DNA from: Acetobacter estunensis
GTDB taxonomy: Bacteria > Pseudomonadota > Alphaproteobacteria > Acetobacterales > Acetobacteraceae
NCBI RefSeq assembly: GCF_011516945.1
Contig: NZ_WOTH01000019.1
Span: 1-57,541, forward strand
Direction: 5' to 3'
Length of the DNA: 57,541 bases
Below, piece after piece: positions 25,364-35,358 of this stretch. Numbering within the stretch: the first letter of the stretch is position 1; each line of letters opens with the position of its first letter. The notes under the pieces were generated by a model. That model made no database searches. It worked only from the letters and a program-made list of their open reading frames with translations, and was not told where the DNA came from. Position numbers and translations under genes: made by a program.

Positions 25364-27586
25364 GTGACCACACCCTCCCATCTCGAACGCCTCAATCCCG
25401 AACAGCTTGCCGCCATCGAGACGACCGAAGGACCGCTTCTCGTTCTGGCGGGGGCCGGCACGGGCAAAACCCGGGTGCTGACCACGCGCTTTGCCCATAT
25501 CCTGCTCTCGGGTCGCGCCAAGCCATGGCAGGTTCTGGCCGTCACGTTCACCAACAAAGCCGCACGCGAAATGCGCGAGCGCATCTCGTTCATCCTCGGC
25601 GCTCCCGCCGAAGGGTTATGGCTGGGCACGTTCCATGCCCTGTGCGCGCGGATGCTGCGCCGCCATGCGGAGCATGTGGGTCTGACCAGCGGCTTTCTCA
25701 TTCTCGACACCGACGACCAGTTGCGTCTGCTCAAACAGGTGATCGAACCTTGGCGTGTGGATGTGAAACGCTGGCCGTTGCCCGGACTGATGGGCATCAT
25801 CCAGCGCTGGAAAGACCGCGGACTGACTCCCGACGCGATCACACCCGCTGAAAATGTGGATTACGCCGATGGTCATGCAAGGGCGATCTACGCCGCCTAC
25901 CAGACCCGGCTGCGCGAACTCAATGCCTGCGATTTCGGCGATCTGATGCTTCACATGGTGGAAATCCTGCGCAAGCACCCGGACGTGCTGGAGCAGTATC
26001 ACCGGATGTTCCGCTACATTCTGGTGGATGAGTATCAGGACACGAACACGGTGCAGTATCTCTGGCTGCGCCTGCTCGCCCGCCGTCCCGGTGACGTGTC
26101 CAATATCTGCTGCGTGGGCGATGACGATCAGTCGATCTACTCGTGGCGCGGCGCGGAAGTGGAAAATATTCTGCGTTTCGAGCAGGATTTCCCCGGCGCC
26201 ACCATCGTCCGGCTGGAACGCAACTATCGTTCTACCGCGCATATCCTCGGGGCGGCCGCAGGGCTGATTTCCCACAACGATGGACGGTTGGGCAAAACCC
26301 TGCGCCCCGGACGCGAAGACGCTGACGGTGAGAAGGTGCGCGTCGTAGGCGTGTGGGATTCGGATGCGGAAGCCCGCGAGATCTGTATGCGGATCGAACG
26401 TCTGCACGGGGAAGGTCATCCCTTGGGTGAAATCGCCATCCTTGTGCGTGCCGGTTTCCAGACCCGCGCGTTCGAAGAGCGACTGGTACAGACGGGCATC
26501 CCCTATCGCATCGTCGGAGGCGTGCGCTTCTATGAACGCGCTGAAATCCGCGATGCGCTGGCCTATATGCGCGCATTGGTCAATCCGGCGGATGATCTCG
26601 CTTTTGAGCGTATCGTCAACGTGCCCAAGCGCGGCGTAGGCACGGCCGCTCTCCAGAAGATGCATGTGCAAGCCCGCGCGCGGCAACAGCCCCTCGCCCC
26701 CACGCTGGCGGCGATGATTGAAGAAAAGCTGATCAAGGGAAAATCCGCCGACAAGCAGGCCGAGTTTATCGCAGCACTGTCGGGCGCACGCGCCACGCTC
26801 GCGAAAGAAGGTCATGTCGTGGCGGTCGAAACGCTGCTTGAAGAGAGCGGCTATCTCGATATGTGGCGCAACGACACCGCCCCGGACGCACCCGGACGTG
26901 TGGAGAACCTGCATGAACTGGTCCGCGCTCTGGCCGACTTCCCCACTCTTGGCGAATTTCTCGAACATGTCTCACTCGTCATGGATACCGAAGGCGCGAG
27001 CGAAGAGCAGAAAGTCTCCGTCATGACGCTCCATGGCGCAAAGGGGCTGGAGTTCGACACCGTGTTCCTTCCCGGTTGGGAAGAAGGCGTGTTCCCCTCC
27101 CAACGCACGCTGGACGAAGGCGGTAACAAGGGACTGGAGGAAGAGCGCAGGCTGGCTTATGTGGGCATCACCCGCGCACGCCACCGACTGACGATCCTGC
27201 ACGCGTCCAGTCGCCGCATTTACGCCAACTGGCAGGAATCCATGCCCAGTCGGTTCCTCGACGAACTGCCTGACGAGCATGTGGAGCGTGAAGGTGAAAA
27301 TGCCACACGACAGGCGCGACGCGATCACTCTGGCCTGTTCTCTTCAAGTGTGTTTTCCGATGACATCAGTGGGTCCATGTCGCCGCTGGTGGCCAAGCGC
27401 CGCAAACGGATGCAGGAAGAACTGGCCGCCAGCACGCCGCAGATCAAGGTCGGCACGCGGGTCTTTCACCAGAAGTTCGGCTATGGTGTGGTGATCGAAG
27501 CCGATCGCGGCGCAACGGAAGTCTCATTCGAGAAATCCGGCATCAAGCGCGTGATGTCGTCCTATCTTCAGCCAATCGCGGACTGA
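25364..27586 (+). CDS. uvrD: UvrD/PcrA-type superfamily 1 DNA helicase
   Basis: A 3'-5' helicase of nucleotide-excision and replication-linked repair. Motifs in order: Walker A 'AGAGTGKTR', '[15 protein letters not shown]', motif II 'VDEYQDTN', motif III '[13 protein letters not shown]', motif IV 'LERNYRS', motif V '[15 protein letters not shown]' and motif VI '[11 protein letters not shown]'. The C-terminus has '[13 protein letters not shown]', the RNA-polymerase-binding Tudor-like tail of PcrA/UvrD. I chose GTG at 25364 (740 aa), because the family starts about 15 residues before '[10 protein letters not shown]'; an upstream ATG at 25280 is possible. Divergent from lipA. Confidence 0.92.
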   Translation: MTTPSHLERLNPEQLAAIETTEGPLLVLAGAGTGKTRVLTTRFAHILLSGRAKPWQVLAVTFTNKAAREMRERISFILGAPAEGLWLGTFHALCARMLRRHAEHVGLTSGFLILDTDDQLRLLKQVIEPWRVDVKRWPLPGLMGIIQRWKDRGLTPDAITPAENVDYADGHARAIYAAYQTRLRELNACDFGDLMLHMVEILRKHPDVLEQYHRMFRYILVDEYQDTNTVQYLWLRLLARRPGDVSNICCVGDDDQSIYSWRGAEVENILRFEQDFPGATIVRLERNYRSTAHILGAAAGLISHNDGRLGKTLRPGREDADGEKVRVVGVWDSDAEAREICMRIERLHGEGHPLGEIAILVRAGFQTRAFEERLVQTGIPYRIVGGVRFYERAEIRDALAYMRALVNPADDLAFERIVNVPKRGVGTAALQKMHVQARARQQPLAPTLAAMIEEKLIKGKSADKQAEFIAALSGARATLAKEGHVVAVETLLEESGYLDMWRNDTAPDAPGRVENLHELVRALADFPTLGEFLEHVSLVMDTEGASEEQKVSVMTLHGAKGLEFDTVFLPGWEEGVFPSQRTLDEGGNKGLEEERRLAYVGITRARHRLTILHASSRRIYANWQESMPSRFLDELPDEHVEREGENATRQARRDHSGLFSSSVFSDDISGSMSPLVAKRRKRMQEELAASTPQIKVGTRVFHQKFGYGVVIEADRGATEVSFEKSGIKRVMSSYLQPIAD

Positions 27587-27682
27587 TCGCCTCTGGCGCT
27601 CCCGGCCCTCCCCCTGATAGGAAGCCGCACCCGGCCCCTGTCCGCGCCGGATACGATACCCGCCGGGAGAGAAAGAGCCGCC

Positions 27683-28582
27683 ATGACCATCAGCCGCCGC
27701 CGCCATGCGACCGAGCTTGAAACCATTTCCGTCGTGGTTCCAGAGGCGGCTGTAGAAGCCTATGAATCCGCCATCAGCATGGTCTGCACGACGGTGGGTA
27801 TCTTCGAATTCGACGAAGAAGAACGCATGTGGCGCGTCGAGGGCGTCAAGGATGTCGGCCATGCGGAAGCCGAGCTGGCCACGGCGCTCGCGCTGGCGGA
27901 ACTGACGAGCGGTGTGTCCGTGCCCCTCGAACGCTCGCACACGGAATCCGAAGGCTGGCTGGCGCGGACCTATGAATCCTTCCCAGCACAGGAAGTAGGC
28001 CAGCGCTTCATCATCTGCGGCTCGCATCTGGACGCACCGCCAGCCACACGTCGTATTGTCGTGACACTGGACGCGGGCATGGCCTTTGGCTCGGGGGAAC
28101 ATGGCTCAACACGCGGCTGCCTGCGGGCGCTGGAAAGCATAGCTCACCGTAAGCCACAGCGCATTCTGGATCTGGGCTGCGGTTCGGGCATCCTCGCCAT
28201 GGCGGCGGCAACCCTGCTGCGCCGTCCGGTGCTGGCCACCGACATCGACCCATGGTCCGTGCGTATCACCCGCGAGAATGCGGCCCGTAACGGTCTGTCC
28301 CGCCTGATCGATGCTCGTTACAGCAACGGCTGGTCCGCTCCCGCCATCCGCAAGGCCGCACCCTATGACCTGGTGTTCGCCAACATCCTCGCCCGTCCGC
28401 TGTGCCTGATGGCCAAAGATCTGGCGGCACATCTTGCGCCCGGTGGCACGGTGATCCTTGCCGGACTACTGAACACGCAGGTCCGCATGGTGTTGGTGGC
28501 CCATCAGCGATGTGGGTTGGTGATGGAACGTCGCCTGCGTGAAGGGGACTGGGCAACGCTGGTGCTGCGCAAGCCTTTCTGA
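27683..28582 (+). CDS. prmA: Ribosomal protein L11 methyltransferase
   Basis: PrmA trimethylates ribosomal protein L11. The 299 residues have the family's 'LDAGMAFGSGEHGSTRGCL' at about 129-147, the AdoMet loop 'ILDLGCGSGILA' at 161-172, 'DIDPWSVRITRENAARNG', the catalytic-site 'FANILARPL' and 'LAGLLNTQ'. The N-terminal domain is shorter and more divergent, as is common in alphaproteobacteria. It sits between the helicase and an ABC-F gene on the same strand. Confidence 0.93.
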   Translation: MTISRRRHATELETISVVVPEAAVEAYESAISMVCTTVGIFEFDEEERMWRVEGVKDVGHAEAELATALALAELTSGVSVPLERSHTESEGWLARTYESFPAQEVGQRFIICGSHLDAPPATRRIVVTLDAGMAFGSGEHGSTRGCLRALESIAHRKPQRILDLGCGSGILAMAAATLLRRPVLATDIDPWSVRITRENAARNGLSRLIDARYSNGWSAPAIRKAAPYDLVFANILARPLCLMAKDLAAHLAPGGTVILAGLLNTQVRMVLVAHQRCGLVMERRLREGDWATLVLRKPF

Positions 28583-28621
28583 TCTTCGTCTCTCCGCTCC
28601 CGCGACACGTAAGGCCGCCTC

Positions 28622-30244
28622 ATGATCCGTCTCGACAACATCAGCAAACATAACGGCCATCGCGTCATCTTCATCGAGGCCTCTGCCGCCCTTCAGAAAG
28701 GCGAGAAAATCGGGCTTGTGGGACCGAATGGCGCGGGCAAGACCACGCTGTTCCGGCTGATTACGGGACAGGAAGAACCCGATGAGGGGCAAGTCCTGAC
28801 GGATCGGGGCGTGACGATCGGCTTCTTCAATCAGGACGTGGGAGAAATGTCCGGTCGCAGTGCCGCAGCCGAGGTGATGAACGGCGCGGGGGCCGTCGCG
28901 GACATCGGCACGGAACTGGCGGAACTGGAAGCCGCGATGGCGGACCCGGAGCGGTTCGATGAGATGGACGCCATTCTGGAACGTTTTGGCGAAGTGCAGG
29001 CACGTTTCGAGGAACTTGGTGGCTACGCACTGGAAGGCCGGGCGCGCGAAGTCCTGCATGGACTTGGATTCAGTCAGGAGATGATGGACGGCGACGTGGG
29101 CCGTCTTTCCGGCGGCTGGAAGATGCGCGTGGCGTTGGCCCGCATCCTTCTGATGAAGCCGGACGTGATGCTGCTTGATGAGCCAAGCAACCATCTCGAT
29201 CTGGAGAGCCTGATCTGGCTGGAGCAGTTTCTCGCAGGTTATGACGGCGCGCTGCTGATGACCTCGCATGACCGCGCTTTCATGAACCGCGTCATCAACA
29301 AGGTGATCGAGATCGATGGCGGCACACTCACGAGTTTTTCCGGTGATTACGAGTTTTACGAACAGCAGCGGGCGCTGAACGAGAAACAGCAGCAGGCGCA
29401 GTTCGACCGGCAGCAGGCGATGCTTGCAAAAGAAGTCGCATTTATCGAGCGTTTCAAGGCCCGTGCTTCCCATGCGGCACAGGTGCAGAGCCGCGTGAAG
29501 AAGCTGGACAAGATCGACCGCGTGGAACCGCCCAAGCGTCGGCAGGCATTGTCCTTCACGTTCCCACAGGCACCGCGCTCTGGAGATGCCGTAGTCAATC
29601 TGCGTGGTGTGGACAAAAGCTATGGCAACCGCGTGATCTACAAAGGGCTGGATCTTCTGATCCGCCGTCAGGAACGCTGCTGTGTTCTGGGTGTAAACGG
29701 CGCAGGCAAGTCCACGCTGCTGAAGCTGGTGACGGGCACGACGGAGCCGGACGCTGGCACCGTGACGCTCGGCGGCAGTGTGAAAATGGGATATTTCGCA
29801 CAGCACGCCATGGATCTGCTCGATGGTGACCGCACTGTGTTCGAGACGCTGAACGACGCCTTCCCTCTTGCGGGACAGGGATCGTTGCGGGCGCTGGCGG
29901 GTGGTTTCGGATTTTCCGGTGACGATGTGGAGAAGAAGTGCCGCGTGCTGTCAGGCGGTGAAAAAGCGCGACTGGTGATGGCATTGATGCTCTATGACCC
30001 GCCGAATTTCCTCGTGCTGGATGAACCGACGAACCATCTCGACATTGCCACCAAGGAAATGCTGATTTCAGCCTTGGCCGACTACGACGGCACAATGCTG
30101 TTCGTGTCGCATGACCGGCACTTTCTGGCGGCTTTATCGAACCGGGTGCTGGAACTTACACCGGACGGGGTTCACCGCTATGACGGGGGATATACGGAAT
30201 ATGTGGCCCGGACCGGGCGGGAAGCACCGGGACTGCATGAGTAA
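28622..30244 (+). CDS. ABC-F family ATPase (translation factor-like)
   Basis: Two fused ABC domains without membrane segments in 540 residues: Walker A 'GPNGAGKTT' at 34-42 and 'GVNGAGKST' in the second half, signatures 'LSGGWKMRVALAR' and 'LSGGEKARLVMAL', Walker B 'MLLDEPSNHLD' and 'LVLDEPTNHLD', and a charged inter-domain linker ('QQRALNEKQQQAQFDRQQAML'). This is the ABC-F class, whose members act on ribosomes (EttA, Uup, YheS and relatives). The exact subgroup is not certain. It follows prmA by 39 bp. Confidence 0.92.
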   Translation: MIRLDNISKHNGHRVIFIEASAALQKGEKIGLVGPNGAGKTTLFRLITGQEEPDEGQVLTDRGVTIGFFNQDVGEMSGRSAAAEVMNGAGAVADIGTELAELEAAMADPERFDEMDAILERFGEVQARFEELGGYALEGRAREVLHGLGFSQEMMDGDVGRLSGGWKMRVALARILLMKPDVMLLDEPSNHLDLESLIWLEQFLAGYDGALLMTSHDRAFMNRVINKVIEIDGGTLTSFSGDYEFYEQQRALNEKQQQAQFDRQQAMLAKEVAFIERFKARASHAAQVQSRVKKLDKIDRVEPPKRRQALSFTFPQAPRSGDAVVNLRGVDKSYGNRVIYKGLDLLIRRQERCCVLGVNGAGKSTLLKLVTGTTEPDAGTVTLGGSVKMGYFAQHAMDLLDGDRTVFETLNDAFPLAGQGSLRALAGGFGFSGDDVEKKCRVLSGGEKARLVMALMLYDPPNFLVLDEPTNHLDIATKEMLISALADYDGTMLFVSHDRHFLAALSNRVLELTPDGVHRYDGGYTEYVARTGREAPGLHE

Positions 30245-30275
30245 AGGCCCGTTCTCCCTCTGACATCAATCATTT

Positions 30276-30944
30276 TTATGATCCCGAATATGCGTAGGCC
30301 CCGCCCCTCTCCAAAGCCTGCCGCCACGCCGGTCGTGCATGGATACGGCGCAGAAACGCGCTCACATGCGGAAGATGCGCGCCATCTGCCCGCGCGCACG
30401 CGATTTCCAGTGGAAAGCTCATCTGAATATCGGCAGCCGTGAAATCATCGCCCGCAAACCATCCAGTTGTTGCCAGCGATTGTTCCCAGAACTCCATGTG
30501 ACGCTTGATTTCCGGCCGAAGAAGCTGCGCCTGCACACCTTTGGAAATAAGTGAGGCGATTGGCCTGACCAGAAGCGGCACCTTTGAGGGAATCATTGCG
30601 AAGATAAGCTTCATCACCAGCGGCGGCATGGCCGATCCTTCGGCGTAGTGCAGCCAGTAGATGAAAGAGCGACAATCCGGCGTGCCGGGAGCAGGACGCA
30701 GGCGTCCGTTTCCATGTTCATCAAGAAGATATTCGATAATGGCACCGCTTTCCGCCAGCGTGACATCTCCTTCCGTGATGATAGGAGATTTGCCCAGAGG
30801 ATGGATGTTTCGCAGTTCCGGAGGTGCCTGCATGGTCTGGGGATCACGCTTGTAGAACCAAATGTCATACGGCACGCCAAGCTCTTCAAGCAGCCAGAGC
30901 ACACGTTGCGAGCGGGAATTTTCGAGATGATGCACAGTAATCAT
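30276..30944 (-). CDS. Glutathione S-transferase family protein
   Basis: With ATG 30944 (AGGG upstream) the protein has 222 residues. The N-terminal thioredoxin-fold domain has 'VHHLENSRSQRVLWLLEELGVPYDI', the cis-Pro segment 'HPLGKSPIITEGDVTLAESGAIIEYL', which binds the gamma-Glu of glutathione, and an all-helical C-domain with 'FAGDDFTAADIQMSFPLE'. It resembles bacterial GSTs with a Ser-rich start (N-S-R-S). Substrate unknown. Convergent with the ABC-F gene. Confidence 0.9.
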   Translation of the reverse strand: MITVHHLENSRSQRVLWLLEELGVPYDIWFYKRDPQTMQAPPELRNIHPLGKSPIITEGDVTLAESGAIIEYLLDEHGNGRLRPAPGTPDCRSFIYWLHYAEGSAMPPLVMKLIFAMIPSKVPLLVRPIASLISKGVQAQLLRPEIKRHMEFWEQSLATTGWFAGDDFTAADIQMSFPLEIACARADGAHLPHVSAFLRRIHARPAWRQALERGGAYAYSGS

Positions 30945-31140
30945 GAGCAATCGCCCTAAACACGCCACGCGCAGAACGCAGCTTGGAACAGTAGGACTCA
31001 GGACAACGCAGAAGTGAGCGTTGTCGTTCAGGACGAAACTGTCGCGCAGCGATCAGGTGATAAACCGACACCCCTACCAACCACGCGCATAATGCGGCTG
31101 CCGCCAGCAATCATGCTATCGGGTACTCACATTTCCCAAT

Positions 31141-31172
31141 AAAAAAGAGCGCCACTTCGGACGCTCTTTTTT
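31141..31172. terminator. Intrinsic terminator after a CsbD gene
   Basis: AAAAAAGAGCG pairs with CGCTCTTTTTT around a 10-nt loop, 22 bp past the stop of the minus-strand CsbD gene. Symmetric A/T runs make it usable both ways. Confidence 0.88.
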
Positions 31173-31193
31173 CAGGTCAGTCACCATCTCACA

Positions 31194-31373
31194 TTAGAGA
31201 TCGTTGATCTTACCCTTGACTGTACCTTTTACGTTTTCAACCTTGCCTTTGACCTGCTGAGCCTTACCCTCGGCTTCAAGCTCCGCATCGTTGGTCGCCT
31301 TTCCAACGCCTTCCTTCACGGAACCCACGACCTTGTCAGTGGTGCCCTTAATCTTGTCGCCCAGTTCACTCAT
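31194..31373 (-). CDS. CsbD-family stress protein (59 aa)
   Basis: The small gene encodes a 59-residue hydrophilic, helical protein starting MSELGDKIKGTTDKVVGSVKE. It has the CsbD repeat pattern 'KIKGTTDKVVG', 'GKATNDAELEAEGKAQQVKGK' and 'VKGTVKGKIN'. CsbD proteins are abundant under general stress but have no fixed biochemical role. Good Shine-Dalgarno GGGAG before the ATG. It is a single-gene unit between an EcfG-like promoter (31428-31452) and a terminator. Confidence 0.9.
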   Translation of the reverse strand: MSELGDKIKGTTDKVVGSVKEGVGKATNDAELEAEGKAQQVKGKVENVKGTVKGKINDL

Positions 31374-31427
31374 CGGTCATTCTCCCTGACACTATGCTGC
31401 CCACTTAACGGGGCCTGTGACAGTAAC

Positions 31428-31452
31428 AACGCGCTCCGTCCTGACAGGTTCA
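31428..31452 (-). promoter_or_regulatory. EcfG-like promoter candidate upstream of csbD-like gene
   Basis: Read on the minus strand: TGAAC, 16 nt, CGTT; 4 of 5 and 4 of 4 matches, 55 nt before the ATG at 31373. CsbD genes are frequent targets of the general stress sigma factor. Confidence 0.5.
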
Positions 31453-31550
31453 TCAATTACCAGTAATTCACATTGCCGTTTCAAAGGTTTCAACATCGGC
31501 CCGGATTGCAGAAAGATCGCCAGTCCGCATCTTCTTGCTCAGTGGCCCAC

Positions 31551-33341
31551 CTATTCCCCCAGCCCCTGACTCCGCACCAGCCGCGCATACAGACCGTCCG
31601 CCGCCATCAGCTCCGCATGCGTGCCGCACTCCATCGCTCTTCCATCCGCCATGGCCACCACCATATCGGCCGAGCGCACTGTGGAGAGGCGATGCGCCAC
31701 GATGACAGTTGTGCGACCAGCCCGGAGTTGCGCGAGCGCGTTCTGCACCAGTGCCTCGTTCTCGCTGTCCAGCGCGCTTGTGGCCTCATCGAGCAACAGC
31801 AGGCGAGGATCGCGCAGCAGGGCACGAGCCAACGCCACCCGCTGTCTCTGCCCGCCGGACAACCTCCCGCCACCGGGGCCAACAATCGTGTCATATCCGT
31901 CAGGCAGCGCTTCGATGAAGAGATCCGCCGCCGCCATTTCCGCAGCACGACGCATGGCCTCATCGGTGGCATCCGGGTGCCCCATCAGGATATTTTCCCT
32001 CACGGACACATCGAACAGAAGTGGATCCTGACTGACATAAGCGATGGCGTCGCGCAGCGCGTCCAGCCGCAGATCGCGCAGATCCACCCCGTCCAGTGTG
32101 ATCGCGCCCTCTGCCACATCATGCAGACGCGGAATGAGCGAAAGCGCGGTCGATTTTCCCGCCCCCGATGGCCCGACGAGCGCCACCGTCATGCCCGGCT
32201 GCGCCTCGAATGACAGGTCCGCAAGCCCACTGCGCCCGTCAGGGTAACGAAACCCCACCTGATTAAAGCGCAGATGCCCTTTCCCTGCTGGCAACGGACG
32301 GGCGGATGCGCGTTCTGTCACGGCGGGCTGTTCGTCAATGAGGGAAAAGACACGCGAAAGTCCGGCCAATCCTTCCTGAAGGGCCGCATTCAACGCTCCC
32401 AGCGCGCGCAAAGGACGGGCCGCCAGAAGAAGCGCTGCCACAAAGCCCGAAAAGTCCCCCAGCGTCGCGCCTCCCATGGCCGCGCGCCAGCCGGCAAAAC
32501 CAAGCACCGCCGCCACGGCCACGCCCCCCAGCGCCTCCATCAGTGGATCAATCCGCGCCCGCCCGCGCATAATTCGGAGAAAAGCCTCGTGCAGCCGATC
32601 GAACGCAGTCTCGGCGCGTTGCTCCTCACGGGATTCCAGTCGATAAACGCGCACGGTCCGCGCCTGCGCGAAACTTTCCGTCAGAAAAGCTGCGGTCGCC
32701 CCCACCTGCTCATTCACATTGCCAGATGCCCGGCGCACCCGCTTGCCAAGTTTCTGAATGGGGACGGCCGCGATGGGATACAGTAACGCCGCGATCAGGC
32801 TGAGTTCCCAATCCATGTAGATCATGGAGGCGATCAAGCCGATGACCGTCACCACATCGCCCACGGAGTTGACGGCGCGGATCATCGCCTCGCGAATGGA
32901 AATCGCATCGGTCGTGAAACGGGCGGCCAGTGCTGCGGGAGCATCTTCCTCCACCCGCGCGACATCCGCCGTCGTCAGATGCCGGAACATCTCTCCCTGA
33001 AGTCCGCGAATGACCACGAGAACCAATCCCTGCGTGGCGAGGGTCTGCCCGTATTGTGCCGCCGCCTTGGACAAAGTGATGGCCACGATAAGCAGCGGCA
33101 CCTGATACAGAATCCGCTCATCGTGAGAGGAAAACATGTCCAGCGCGCGCTGGATCACCAGTGGATAGAGCGCCGTCAATCCGGCCATCAGGACTGTCAG
33201 CACAAACACCGACACGATCCGTCCGACATGCTGACGCACCTGATCGCGCCAGAGCCGTATCAGCAGAGTGTTTGTGTCATCCTTCACAGGCGTGGACGCT
33301 TGCGAAGAGGAAAGAATGGGGCGTGGTGGCGCAGCGTTCAT
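31551..33341 (-). CDS. MsbA-like ABC exporter (fused membrane and ATPase domains)
   Basis: A 596-residue half-size exporter. The first 35 residues are polar, then come six membrane segments up to about residue 330, with 'YPLVIQRALDMFSSHDE' in the first loop. The ATPase domain has Walker A 'LVGPSGAGKSTAL', Q-loop 'VSQDPLLFD', signature 'LSGGQRQRVALARAL', Walker B 'LLLLDEATSALD' and H-loop 'VAHRLST'. It works as a dimer. It resembles MsbA/lipid and multidrug exporters; the substrate is open. It lies 75 bp downstream of the cca-type gene. Confidence 0.88.
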   Translation of the reverse strand: MNAAPPRPILSSSQASTPVKDDTNTLLIRLWRDQVRQHVGRIVSVFVLTVLMAGLTALYPLVIQRALDMFSSHDERILYQVPLLIVAITLSKAAAQYGQTLATQGLVLVVIRGLQGEMFRHLTTADVARVEEDAPAALAARFTTDAISIREAMIRAVNSVGDVVTVIGLIASMIYMDWELSLIAALLYPIAAVPIQKLGKRVRRASGNVNEQVGATAAFLTESFAQARTVRVYRLESREEQRAETAFDRLHEAFLRIMRGRARIDPLMEALGGVAVAAVLGFAGWRAAMGGATLGDFSGFVAALLLAARPLRALGALNAALQEGLAGLSRVFSLIDEQPAVTERASARPLPAGKGHLRFNQVGFRYPDGRSGLADLSFEAQPGMTVALVGPSGAGKSTALSLIPRLHDVAEGAITLDGVDLRDLRLDALRDAIAYVSQDPLLFDVSVRENILMGHPDATDEAMRRAAEMAAADLFIEALPDGYDTIVGPGGGRLSGGQRQRVALARALLRDPRLLLLDEATSALDSENEALVQNALAQLRAGRTTVIVAHRLSTVRSADMVVAMADGRAMECGTHAELMAADGLYARLVRSQGLGE

Positions 33342-33416
33342 CAGCGTGCTCTACCAGCGCCCCACGTCATGGAAAAGGCGCGAACTCCACGCAGGCAGGG
33401 CAAAACCGCTGACACA

Positions 33417-34667
33417 TCAGGCGGCAAGCCTGCGTTTCAGCCACTCAAGGCAGGCAGCCCGGTCCGCCACACAGCCACCCGCCTCCCACCATGTATGCAC
33501 CGCCGCAAGATGCCGCCCTACCTCTGGGCCGGGAGCTATGCCAAGCGCGAGCAGATCACGGCCGGCCAAAGGAAACTCCGGCACACGGCGAGTCTCCAGC
33601 GTCTTGAGCAATCCGTCCCAACCGGGTTCGTCCCGCCCTTTTTCGTACGCCTGCGCACGCGCCAGCCACGCTCTTCCCAGCGCCACCTCACGCGGCACCC
33701 GAGCCAGCAGGCGTGCTACATCGGCATCCCCTTGTATGTCTCGGGGTGTCACCGCAGCACCGTCGCACACCGCCATCACGAACGCGGCCTCTGTGCGTGA
33801 CAGCCGCAACCGCTTGACCGCTGTCTCCACATTACCTCCTTCAACATGCGCCCCTTGCAGGAGTGCTGCGAGCCGAAGCAACCCATTAGCGGGCGCACCG
33901 GACGCCAAGAGAGCCTCCAAACGCCGCACCGCAGCGCTGCCTTCTGTTTGCAACTCCGGCAGACAGACACGCAACACGCCCGTCGCCTCCATCAACGCGA
34001 ATGTTTCCCCCACACGCGGCCCGCTAAGGATACGCTTGAGTTCCGACCAGACACGCTCGATCGATAGTCCGGAAATCAACGCGGCACCCGCGCTCACGGC
34101 CCGCACTGTGGTGGCATCCCGTGCGCCACGACCGTAGCGGGCCTCGAACCGAAAATACCGCAACACCCGCAACGCATCCTCACGGATACGCAGAGCAGCG
34201 TCGCCCACAAACCGCACCCGTCCTGCCTTCAGATCGGCGCGACCTCCAAAAAAATCATGCACCCGGCCTGTGGGATCGCAGGACATCGCGTTGATGGTAA
34301 AATCCCGACGGGCCGCATCCTCACGCCAATCCTGTGTCCATGCGACCTCCGCATGACGGCCGTCCGTCTTCACATCTCGCCGCAAGGTCGTGATTTCGAA
34401 GCCGCGCCCTTCGAGCACAGCCGTCACCGTCCCATGCGCCAAGCCGGTGGGGACGGCCTTAATCCCCGCGCTCTCCAGCCGCCGCATCACGTCTTCAGGT
34501 GGTTCGGGTGTGGCCAGATCGAAGTCGCTGACTGCCCGGCCCATCAGAAGGTCACGAACAGCCCCGCCTACCAGCCTCGCCTGCGGAAGTGCCTGCCATA
34601 TCCGTGCCAACTGTGGTCGGACGGGCAGAGCGTCCAATGCGAGGCAGTCTTCATTGTTTTGCGTCAT
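33417..34667 (-). CDS. cca: CCA tRNA nucleotidyltransferase / poly(A) polymerase family
   Basis: Class II nucleotidyltransferase of 416 residues that adds or repairs the 3' CCA of tRNA. The head has 'LVGGAVRDLLMGRAVSDFDLA' (residues 32-52) with the catalytic DxD, then 'GTVTAVLEGRGFEITTLRRD', 'RRDFTINAMSCD', 'DFFGGRADLKAGRVRFVGDA' and 'REDALRVLRYFRFEARYG'. The C-terminal body is the divergent alphaproteobacterial kind. It overlaps the upstream DUF1285 gene by 4 nt, an association often seen in alphaproteobacteria. Whether it adds the whole CCA cannot be told from sequence. Confidence 0.9.
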   Translation of the reverse strand: MTQNNEDCLALDALPVRPQLARIWQALPQARLVGGAVRDLLMGRAVSDFDLATPEPPEDVMRRLESAGIKAVPTGLAHGTVTAVLEGRGFEITTLRRDVKTDGRHAEVAWTQDWREDAARRDFTINAMSCDPTGRVHDFFGGRADLKAGRVRFVGDAALRIREDALRVLRYFRFEARYGRGARDATTVRAVSAGAALISGLSIERVWSELKRILSGPRVGETFALMEATGVLRVCLPELQTEGSAAVRRLEALLASGAPANGLLRLAALLQGAHVEGGNVETAVKRLRLSRTEAAFVMAVCDGAAVTPRDIQGDADVARLLARVPREVALGRAWLARAQAYEKGRDEPGWDGLLKTLETRRVPEFPLAGRDLLALGIAPGPEVGRHLAAVHTWWEAGGCVADRAACLEWLKRRLAA

Positions 34668-35266
34668 TCCGTGGGTGCGTCAGGACAATTGCGGGGAGTG
34701 CAGGCAAGAGGAAAGAACACGCCCCCGCTCCACACACCAAGGCAAGCCTGCCCCTCATGGCACCCCGGTTCCGCCAGCGCCGCCAGTTCGTACCACACAG
34801 GTCGGGAAATACGGGCAAGCAGAGGCAACTCACCTTCTCCCTGCCTGACAGTGATATAGGGAGGCGGCGCACTGTCGCAGGCGTCGAGCGGCACATCCCA
34901 TTTGGCGATCAGGGGATGACGGGCATCCGCCGTCACCACCTCATCCACATTGGTGCGAAAACATAGCCGCTGCTCACGCCCCTTGCCGCACCATTCAAGC
35001 TGAACCGCCACGAATGGCACGTCTTCCACATCGATGGTGCCGGCTTCCACCGGGGTGCGCAGCCAGTAATCTCCATTGAGCGCGCGCGAAAGCGCGGAGG
35101 CAAACAGGCAGACCATCGGCTTGCGACGAATGGGGGTACCCCTGTAGAGCCACACCCCATCGCGGCGGATGAGAAAGGGTAGCTTTCCACACTGACGCGG
35201 CGTCCGACCTTGCGGAGGTTTTTCCGGAAGAGGCGCCTTGCCTGCGGCTGAAGGATCGGCTGTCAC
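34664..35266 (-). CDS. DUF1285 family protein
   Basis: The 200 residues show 'LPFLIRRDGVWLYRGTPIRRKPMVCLFASAL', 'YWLRTPVEAGTIDVEDVPFVAVQLE', 'LCFRTNVDEVVTADARHPL' and 'YITVRQGEGELPLLARISRPVWYEL', the conserved core of DUF1285. The function of the family is unknown. It overlaps the cca-type gene downstream by 4 nt, so the two are translationally coupled. The N-terminal 30 residues are Pro/Lys-rich. Divergent from moxR, with 92 bp between them. Confidence 0.85.
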   Translation of the reverse strand: MTADPSAAGKAPLPEKPPQGRTPRQCGKLPFLIRRDGVWLYRGTPIRRKPMVCLFASALSRALNGDYWLRTPVEAGTIDVEDVPFVAVQLEWCGKGREQRLCFRTNVDEVVTADARHPLIAKWDVPLDACDSAPPPYITVRQGEGELPLLARISRPVWYELAALAEPGCHEGQACLGVWSGGVFFPLACTPRNCPDAPTE

Positions 35267-35358
35267 GTCAGATTAACTCACATGTGTTTGCCTGAGCATC
35301 TTCCCGATATAGGGTTGCGCCGCCTTGATGTAAGCCCCGGACCTGTCAGACTGGACTC

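Noticed and set aside
25616..26968. 450-aa open frame opposite the UvrD-type helicase
   Set aside because: The helicase motifs lie uninterrupted on the other strand; the opposite frame has no domain and no ribosome site I trust.
28466..29806. 446-aa open frame opposite the ABC-F gene
   Set aside because: Antisense shadow; the ABC-F frame is complete with all motifs.
30886..31110. 74-aa frame upstream of the glutathione S-transferase
   Set aside because: TTG start without a ribosome site, overlaps the GST start region and has no homology I recognise; too weak to list.
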